DNA of 7,613 nt from JAICKN01 sp036491415. Lineage in GTDB: Bacteria; Acidobacteriota; Terriglobia; Terriglobales; Acidobacteriaceae. Below the pieces are notes generated by a model. The model saw nothing but the letters and a program-made list of their open reading frames with translations, searched no databases and was not told where the DNA came from. The translations under genes and the position numbers were made by a program. This document shows, one piece after another, positions 1-5,447 of this stretch; the first letter of the stretch is position 1; every line of letters begins with the position of its first letter. The stretch lies in NCBI GenBank assembly GCA_036491415.1, contig DASXCC010000237.1, positions 1-7,613 of the forward strand, in the 5' to 3' direction.

Positions 1-402
1 TCGCCCTAGTACCGGCGCAACTTGCAACAAAGGGAACACTGAAGCTGAAATCTTCGCTGCATTCACCCGCACAGGTTGTGCTGCGCCTGTAAGGTTAAAG
101 CTGTCACTCTGGTAAGCGGCTACCTGCGAAAAAGAACTGCTTTGATTGCGATAATCCTGATACTCTCCGGGCGCGACTCCGATTTCATCGGCACCCATTT
201 TAGGGAGGGTCTCGGTGACTGTTACCAATTGATCAGGTTTGTAATATGGCAAAGGGCGCAGCAGGACTGTGTCCACTACGCTGAAAATCGCCGTGCACGC
301 CCCAATTCCCAGCGCAAGCGTAAGCACAGCCACCACAGTAAAACCGGGGCTTCTCCGCAGCATGCGCAATCCGTAATGTAAATCTTGCAACAACGTGTCC
401 AT
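1..402 (-). CDS. ADOP-family MacB/FtsX-like permease D (partial, C-terminus beyond left edge)
   Basis: The first 134 codons of a fourth permease are visible, open to the left edge. The ATG at 400-402 is 5 bases after the TGA of permease C. The translation begins MDTLLQDLHYGLRMLRRSPG, followed by a helix at about residues 22-44 (LTLALGIGACTAIFSVVDTV) and LLRPLPYYKPDQLV, then the start of a MacB-like periplasmic core (GEYQDYRNQ, VRVN) ending at VAPVLGR at the edge. It aligns with the N-terminus of permease B almost without gaps: the GR pair falls at 133-134 in both. The family hallmark GANTAIF reads GACTAIF here, with the usual asparagine replaced by cysteine. A Shine-Dalgarno is weak (GAG of GAGTGA), so translation may depend on ribosomes finishing permease C. 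Whether the second permease half is present cannot be seen; a complete gene of about 800 codons is expected. Confidence 0.93.
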   Translation of the reverse strand, partial: MDTLLQDLHYGLRMLRRSPGFTVVAVLTLALGIGACTAIFSVVDTVLLRPLPYYKPDQLVTVTETLPKMGADEIGVAPGEYQDYRNQSSSFSQVAAYQSDSFNLTGAAQPVRVNAAKISASVFPLLQVAPVLGR

Positions 403-407
403 ATTGT

Positions 408-413
408 TCACTC
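408..413 (-). promoter_or_regulatory. Weak ribosome binding site / coupling site of permease D
   Basis: GAGTGA on the minus strand consists of the last codon (Glu) and the stop of permease C. Its GAG lies 8 bases upstream of the ATG of permease D, the same spacing as the GGA of the permease B site. The match to a Shine-Dalgarno is only three bases, so this is more likely a stop-start coupling point than a strong independent site. Confidence 0.45.
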
Positions 414-2927
414 GTACCGCAGCGCCACCATCGGGTCCACATTTGCGGCGCGGCGCGCCGGAATATAAGCAGCCAGCAGAACTACAGCGCAAATTATTAC
501 GACAGATGCAGAGATCGTGACCGGATCAAACGGGCTCAGCTCGAATAATTGCGACTGAATCACTTTCGCGGTTGCCAATGTGGCTGGAATTCCTATCGCG
601 ATCCCGATAGCCAGCAGCCACAAGGTTTCTGTGATGACCATCCACAGAACACCTTTGTTCTGCGCTCCCAGCGCGATGCGGATGCCGATTTCATTCGTAC
701 GGCGCACCACGTTGTACATCATCACGCCGTAGAGGCCGATGCATGCCAGCGCCAGCGCAAGAAATGAAAAGAAGCTGGAAAGTTGCGAGATCAATCTTTC
801 GTTTTCCATCGAGAGCTCAACCTGCTCGCTGATCGTTTTCATTCCCAGGATGGGAATATTCGGATCCACTTCGGCAAGGGCTGCACGCACTTCATTAGCG
901 ATTTTTGCTGGGTCGCCAACCGATCGCACCTGCAACGAAAACGCGTAGTGATCGTCTTCTGTTAGTTGCTCTAACGCCAGATAGATCATGCGGCGCGGCG
1001 TTTCGCGCGCGGTGCTGTATTTCGCGTCCCGCACAACGCCAACAATCTGCCACGTGCCTTTAACACTGGGGTCGCCTACAGTGAATTGATGGCCAATGGC
1101 ATCTCCATGCGGAAAGAAGTAGTCGGCCATACTCTTGCTGACCACAACCGACTTCGTCGAAGTCGCAGTATCCTGCGGTGAAATCGTTCGTCCTTGCAGC
1201 AACTGAATGCCGACCGTCTCGAAATAATTTGCTGACACTCGGTTAATAAACGTGGAAACGTCTTGATTTGGCGCGGCCTTTCGTCCATCGATAAAGATTG
1301 GAGAGTCCCAGCTTCCGAAACTGATGGGCTGGCCTCCCGAGAGCGACGCGGAGCGAACATCCGGCAATGCGCTCAAGCGGTTCAAAATTCTTTCGTGGAG
1401 CCCGCCCAGTTGTTCAGTCTTGTATCCCGCGAATTTCGTATTCAGATCAGCGAGCAACAGGTTATGTCGCTCAAAACCGAAGTCCATGCTTTTCAGGTTT
1501 TGCAAAGTTCGCAGGAACAATCCGGCGCCCACCAGCAGCACGAGCGACAAAACCACTTGCGCTGTGACCAGAATTTTTGGCAGCAGCCGGGTACTGCGCG
1601 TGCCCGTGCCAGAAATTGTGCGCGCGCCCATCGCGGAAGTAATCGGCATGCGCGACGTCCGCAGCGCAGGAGCAATCCCAAAGAAAACTCCGGTCAGAAC
1701 CGAAATCCCGAAAGTGAACGCGAGAACCCGCAAATCCGGCGTGGGATTAAGCGTGGAATGCACGGCTCCGGCAACGATAAAGTTCATCAATAACCGGGTT
1801 CCGAAGAAAGCCAGCAGCAAGCCGCACAGTCCTCCGAGAGAGGAAAGTAATAGGGCTTCAGTCAGCACCTGCCAGACGATTCGACGGCGGCTCGCGCCCA
1901 AGGCCAATCGGGTAGAGATTTCCCGCTCTCGCGTGGCCGCCTTCGCCAAAAAGAAATTGGCAAGGTTCGCGCAAGCAATCGTCAGCACCAGCACAACGAC
2001 TCCCATCAAGATATAGAGAGGTTGCGAGAATTGTTCCCGCAGATGGGAAATTCCGCGGCCACCCGGCACCATCTGGACATAGATCTGTTTGATTTCCTGA
2101 GCCCGCGCCGGCAAAACGCTTGCACCCTCCCGGGCGGTCATGAATTGTTGGATTTGGTTGGCTGTCCACGCCTGTGCTTGTGCGGGGCTCACGCCTTCTT
2201 TGAGCCGGCCCATCATGTGCATCCAGAAAAGACCATGCGGATTCAATAGCGATGGCTGCAGCAGAACTTCCTGCTGCATGGTGATCGGCATCCACATGTC
2301 CGGCGATTCCTCGTTCAATTCCACGCCGTAAAATTTTGGCGGGGTAACGCCCACGACCGTGAATGCAGTTCCATTTACCGTGATTGTTTTGCCGAGGATG
2401 GACGCGTCGCCGTTGAACGTCTGTTGCCAGTAACGGTAATTCAGGACTGCCACTGGATTGCTTCCCGGCGTTGCTGTATCGCTCGGTTGAATAGCACGCC
2501 CGATGATCGGTTCGACACCCAATACACTAAAGAAATTCCCGGAGACAAGATGAGCATTGGCCTGGGTCGCCATGCCTCCGGAGCCTGTGCGGATACTGAC
2601 TTGCGCCGGAAAGCTGGCGAATCCGGTGACATCTTGAAAAGGATCGTGCTGATGCTCGACCTGTTTATAAAAGTCATACGGAAAAATATCCAGCGGCCCG
2701 GGGCCGATGCCATCCATTTCGCCGCCACCCGCGGCAATTCCGAATGAAACAAGATGCTGCGGATCGTGCACCGGCAAAGACTTCAGCATCAGGCTATTAA
2801 TCAGCGTGAAGATGGCCGTGTTTGCGCCGATTCCCAAAGCCAACGAGAGAATGGCAATTGCGGTAAATCCTGGCGACTTCCACAGTTGTCTCGCCGCGTA
2901 GCGCAAATTCTGCATGATTGCGTCCAT
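408..2927 (-). CDS. ADOP-family MacB/FtsX-like double permease C (complete)
   Basis: Complete permease of 839 residues when started at the ATG at 2925-2927. A GTG two codons upstream (2931-2933) extends the frame but lies inside the Shine-Dalgarno AAAGGTGA, so the ATG is preferred. The N-terminus MQNLRYAARQLWKSPGF is the family form. Helix 1 spans about 21-43 (LALGIGANTAIF). The first periplasmic core, about 48-295, is some ten residues longer before the conserved GR (143-144) than in B, and carries a glycine-rich stretch near 66-78. Helices lie at about 303-330, 355-385 and 400-422. A helix at about 455-476 opens the second half, followed by a core at about 480-705 (NYFETVGIQLLQGR) and helices at about 718-742, 760-790 and 805-825. 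Loops REREISTRLALGAS (333-346) and RTNEIGIRIALGA (743-755) are retained. The region before the last helix (QLFELSPFDP) differs from the FGVGT form in A and B. It ends in VDPMVALRYE and TGA, 5 bases before permease D. No ATPase domain; substrate unknown. Confidence 0.97.
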   Translation of the reverse strand: MDAIMQNLRYAARQLWKSPGFTAIAILSLALGIGANTAIFTLINSLMLKSLPVHDPQHLVSFGIAAGGGEMDGIGPGPLDIFPYDFYKQVEHQHDPFQDVTGFASFPAQVSIRTGSGGMATQANAHLVSGNFFSVLGVEPIIGRAIQPSDTATPGSNPVAVLNYRYWQQTFNGDASILGKTITVNGTAFTVVGVTPPKFYGVELNEESPDMWMPITMQQEVLLQPSLLNPHGLFWMHMMGRLKEGVSPAQAQAWTANQIQQFMTAREGASVLPARAQEIKQIYVQMVPGGRGISHLREQFSQPLYILMGVVVLVLTIACANLANFFLAKAATREREISTRLALGASRRRIVWQVLTEALLLSSLGGLCGLLLAFFGTRLLMNFIVAGAVHSTLNPTPDLRVLAFTFGISVLTGVFFGIAPALRTSRMPITSAMGARTISGTGTRSTRLLPKILVTAQVVLSLVLLVGAGLFLRTLQNLKSMDFGFERHNLLLADLNTKFAGYKTEQLGGLHERILNRLSALPDVRSASLSGGQPISFGSWDSPIFIDGRKAAPNQDVSTFINRVSANYFETVGIQLLQGRTISPQDTATSTKSVVVSKSMADYFFPHGDAIGHQFTVGDPSVKGTWQIVGVVRDAKYSTARETPRRMIYLALEQLTEDDHYAFSLQVRSVGDPAKIANEVRAALAEVDPNIPILGMKTISEQVELSMENERLISQLSSFFSFLALALACIGLYGVMMYNVVRRTNEIGIRIALGAQNKGVLWMVITETLWLLAIGIAIGIPATLATAKVIQSQLFELSPFDPVTISASVVIICAVVLLAAYIPARRAANVDPMVALRYE

Positions 2928-2987
2928 AGTCACCTTTTCAATGTTCGTATCTTTACTTGTTATCTACTTCACTTATTCATATTCGAG
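2928..2987 (-). other. 60-base A/T-rich spacer between permeases B and C
   Basis: This is the longest non-coding stretch in the window. The transcribed strand is A-rich and U-poor, with repeated AAGT-type units (GAAGTAGATA and AAGTAAAGATA), and ends in the permease C ribosome binding site. There is no GC-rich hairpin followed by a U-run, so no intrinsic terminator. A three-codon frame ATG AAT AAG TGA (2969-2980) follows the permease B stop at near-ribosome-site spacing. It is too short to call as a gene. Confidence 0.6.
2930..2937 (-). promoter_or_regulatory. Ribosome binding site of permease C, decides ATG over GTG
   Basis: The minus strand reads AAAAGGTGACT then ATG. AGGTGA is complementary to the usual 16S rRNA 3' end, with five bases between the GG and the ATG at 2927. 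The alternative in-frame GTG (2931-2933) is part of this motif and has no good site of its own upstream. Of the three junctions this is the only one with a free-standing site not built from the previous gene's stop region. Confidence 0.75.
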
Positions 2988-3039
2988 TCACTCGTATCGT
3001 AATGCGACCATCGGATCGACTTTCGCTGCGCGGCGTGCG
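2988..3039 (-). repeat. Gene-end paralogous repeat, middle of three copies
   Basis: The 52 bases encoding the permease B tail match the corresponding ends of permease C (408-459, about 40 of 52 by hand count) and permease A (5446-5497, about 43 of 52). The copies are direct repeats 2580 and 2458 bases apart. They reflect shared ancestry and protein conservation rather than a mobile element, but could serve as recombination substrates. Confidence 0.6.
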
Positions 3040-5432
3040 GGAATAAAGCACGCCAGCAATACAACCAGCATCATTACTCCTATAGTTGCGGCCAATACTC
3101 CAAGCTGAAATGTTCCGACACCGAAGAGCACACTCTTGATCGCGCGTCCCGACGCCCATGAACCCAATACACCCAATGCGACGCCAACAATTAGCAGCCT
3201 TGCGCCCAGGCCGAGGAAGTGAGCTAGTACTTGTTGCGGCAGAGCTCCAAGCGCCATACGCACGCCAATTTCACGATGACGTTGTGTTACTACGTAACTG
3301 AGCACGCCATAAGTTCCAATCGCGGCCAGCAATAACGCCACGATTGCGAAGATGCCGGTCAGAAGCGCGGGGGAACGCCGCGTGATCAGGCTCTCATCAA
3401 TGCGAGACTCCATGGAACTCACATCAGTGAGCGGAATGTCAGGGTCCGTTTGCCGGACAACTTTGCGCAACGTATCCGCAAGAAGTTGAGGAGGCAAGCT
3501 GGTACGAGCGACGAGAAAGTAGCTGCGATTGAAGGTAAAGATATACGGAAAATAGACCACGCCTACAGTTTGATTTTCAGCAAGGTCCGATTGCTTTACG
3601 GCGCCGACGACGCCAACCACTGTGTAGACGTTCGAATCATCCAGCTTTCTGGGAATACTGTAGATCTGTTGTCCAATCGCGTTCCCTTGTGGCCAGTACC
3701 GACGAGCAAATATCTCGTCCACCACGCAGGTTCTTTCCGGCCGGTGATTGTCGGCATTCGTAAGATAACGTCCTGCGCGAAGCGGGATTCCCATAGCGGC
3801 GAAGTAATCTCCAAAAACGCCGTAGGTGGGATGCAATACTAGCGACTCCCCTGGAGCCGGGTTATAGCCAACCGCAGTAAGCGCATCTCTACCGTGCTCC
3901 CCGCTTAGGGGTACGCCGATAGACCCGCCCACAAATGAAACACCGGGTTGGTGGCTGGCATTCTCTACTAACTTGTCAGTAAAACCGAGGAACGATTGCC
4001 CGTCATGGTAGCTGTTCCACGGCAGGCTGAATTCTCCGGTCAACACATGATCTACACGGAAGCCCGGAGCAACTGCCATCACATGCTTCAAACTGAGTCC
4101 GAGAAGTCCAGCGCCTGAGAGCAGAATAAAAGCCAGTGTGATTTGCGCAACGATGAAGCCGTGACGCAGACGTTGAGCAGATCGATTCGTGGTACCGCTG
4201 CGTGATTCGGAGTGCAATGCGGTGGCCAGATGACCGCGCAGATTGAACCAGGCAATGGGTGCAGCCACAACCAACCCGAGGAAAACCGACCCCGATATGG
4301 CGAACGCAGCTAAACTTCCGTCAAACGCGATATTTGCGCCCAAAGGCAATTGATCCGCCCCCAATGCTTCTACAAGGCGGATTCCCGCTGCTCCCACCAC
4401 AAGTCCAAATAATCCACCAATCGCATTCAGCAGGACAGTTTCGGTCGTAACCTGGCGAACTATGTGCCGCCAACTCGCTCCCATGGATTGCCGAATTGCC
4501 AGCTCTCTCGCCCGGCCGCTAGCGCGAATAAGAAGCAGGTTTACTAAATTCACAGCACCGATAAGAAGCAGGAAAAGCGCGCCGGCTTGTAGTAAAAGCA
4601 AAATGGGTCGCACAGATGCTATGTGATCCGCATGAAGCGGAGCCACGATCGTGCGAAAGCCTGTCGCCGCGACTTCTTTCGCCATGGGAAATTCTGCCGC
4701 ATGGGCAGCATTATCCGCGTCGATCTGCGACTGCGCCTCAGCAACAGTGAATCCAGGTTTTAGCCGAGCAATTTCGATGATCGTGTTGTAGTGCCGGGCG
4801 GCGAGATTGCGCTCTCCATCTTCGGAAGAAAGTGGAAGAAATATTTGGGCTTTGGACGACAGGAACCGAAAGCCCGGTGGCAGAACACCAACAACCTTTC
4901 TGGTTAAACCATCGGAACGAATATCCCGCCCCAACACATTGGGATCAGCATTGAAGTGTTCTCGCCAGTACGAATCGGTAAGAATCGCTTCATGGTCAGT
5001 CTGGTAAGTCATTTCCGATTCAGTGAACGCTCGGCCCATCGCCATCGGCACTTTGAGTGTAGTAAAAAATTCCGGCGTCACACGACTAATGTCCACGCGT
5101 TCTGTCGCTCCACTTTCACCGATCACCGAAGTAGCTGGATTCAGGGCAGAGAGACTCTCGAAAGCGCCAATGTTCCCACGACGTTGAAAGTAACTGTTCA
5201 GTGAGGCAAGATCGCGTTCTTTACCTGCCTTGGGGTAAGTGTTGTACAAAATCACTAATTGATCAGAATGAGGAAACGGCAACGGACGCAATAGGATAGA
5301 ATCCACCACGGCAAAGATTGTTAAATTCGCGCCGATGCAAAGCGCGAGCGTAATCAATGCCGCTGCCGTGAACCCCGGGTTTTTGCGCAATTGCCGAAGC
5401 ATATAGCGAATGTCATGAAGTATTGCGTTCAT
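2988..5432 (-). CDS. ADOP-family MacB/FtsX-like double permease B (complete)
   Basis: Complete 814-residue permease, a normal length for the family. The ATG at 5430-5432 is chosen because AAGAGGA lies 8 bases upstream and the N-terminus matches the family form (HDIRYMLRQLRKNPGF, residues 6-21). Helix 1 spans about 22-44 (contains CIGANLTIF). A MacB-like periplasmic core runs from about 50 to 272, with the typical GR at 133-134 and VVGVLPPGF at 180-188. Helices lie at about 276-302, 330-354 and 374-397. The second half has a helix at about 426-449, a second periplasmic core at about 455-685 (GDYFAAMGI, TVVGVVG), and helices at about 688-714, 735-762 and 776-799. Coupling-type loops are RARELAIRQSMGAS (307-320) and RHREIGVRMALGA (718-730). 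It ends in VDPMVALRYE and TGA. There is no Walker A or B motif, so it cannot power transport alone. The GRAIKSVLFGVGT stretch closely matches permease A, so A and B look like the nearer pair. Substrate unknown. Confidence 0.97.
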   Translation of the reverse strand: MNAILHDIRYMLRQLRKNPGFTAAALITLALCIGANLTIFAVVDSILLRPLPFPHSDQLVILYNTYPKAGKERDLASLNSYFQRRGNIGAFESLSALNPATSVIGESGATERVDISRVTPEFFTTLKVPMAMGRAFTESEMTYQTDHEAILTDSYWREHFNADPNVLGRDIRSDGLTRKVVGVLPPGFRFLSSKAQIFLPLSSEDGERNLAARHYNTIIEIARLKPGFTVAEAQSQIDADNAAHAAEFPMAKEVAATGFRTIVAPLHADHIASVRPILLLLQAGALFLLLIGAVNLVNLLLIRASGRARELAIRQSMGASWRHIVRQVTTETVLLNAIGGLFGLVVGAAGIRLVEALGADQLPLGANIAFDGSLAAFAISGSVFLGLVVAAPIAWFNLRGHLATALHSESRSGTTNRSAQRLRHGFIVAQITLAFILLSGAGLLGLSLKHVMAVAPGFRVDHVLTGEFSLPWNSYHDGQSFLGFTDKLVENASHQPGVSFVGGSIGVPLSGEHGRDALTAVGYNPAPGESLVLHPTYGVFGDYFAAMGIPLRAGRYLTNADNHRPERTCVVDEIFARRYWPQGNAIGQQIYSIPRKLDDSNVYTVVGVVGAVKQSDLAENQTVGVVYFPYIFTFNRSYFLVARTSLPPQLLADTLRKVVRQTDPDIPLTDVSSMESRIDESLITRRSPALLTGIFAIVALLLAAIGTYGVLSYVVTQRHREIGVRMALGALPQQVLAHFLGLGARLLIVGVALGVLGSWASGRAIKSVLFGVGTFQLGVLAATIGVMMLVVLLACFIPARRAAKVDPMVALRYE

Positions 5433-5440
5433 ATTTTTTA

Positions 5441-5447
5441 TCCTCTT
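5441..5447 (-). promoter_or_regulatory. Ribosome binding site of permease B
   Basis: On the minus strand the sequence reads GAGTAAGAGGA followed by 8 A/T-only bases and the ATG. AAGAGGA is a good Shine-Dalgarno match. It overlaps the TAA stop of permease A, so ribosomes terminating A sit directly on the initiation region of B. This supports translational coupling and fixes the start at 5432. Confidence 0.8.

Noticed and set aside
1263..1793. Plus-strand frame of 176 codons overlapping the previous one
   Set aside because: A second antisense shadow in another frame over the same conserved coding region; low-complexity composition and no family resemblance.
1324..2016. Plus-strand frame of 230 codons inside permease C
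   Set aside because: It lies opposite conserved helices and the coupling loop of permease C, is rich in Arg/Ser/Pro/Lys as expected of a reverse-frame shadow, and has no recognisable domain or ribosome binding site.
2931..2933. GTG as the start codon of permease C
   Set aside because: It lies inside the AAAGGTGA ribosome binding site of the ATG two codons downstream, and the family N-terminus is already complete from that ATG.
2950..2990. Possible internal promoter in the B/C spacer (GTGACT, then TAGATA on the minus strand)
   Set aside because: Both boxes match the consensus poorly (about 4/6 and 3/6) and the spacing is about 19 bases; chance matches are expected in an A/T-rich spacer.
2984..2994. 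CGAGTGACTCG as a terminator hairpin
   Set aside because: Five-base arms with a one-base centre cannot fold into a stable RNA hairpin, and no U-run follows.
3450..3842. Plus-strand frame of 130 codons within permease B
   Set aside because: Entirely antisense to the second periplasmic domain of permease B, with no supporting start signal.
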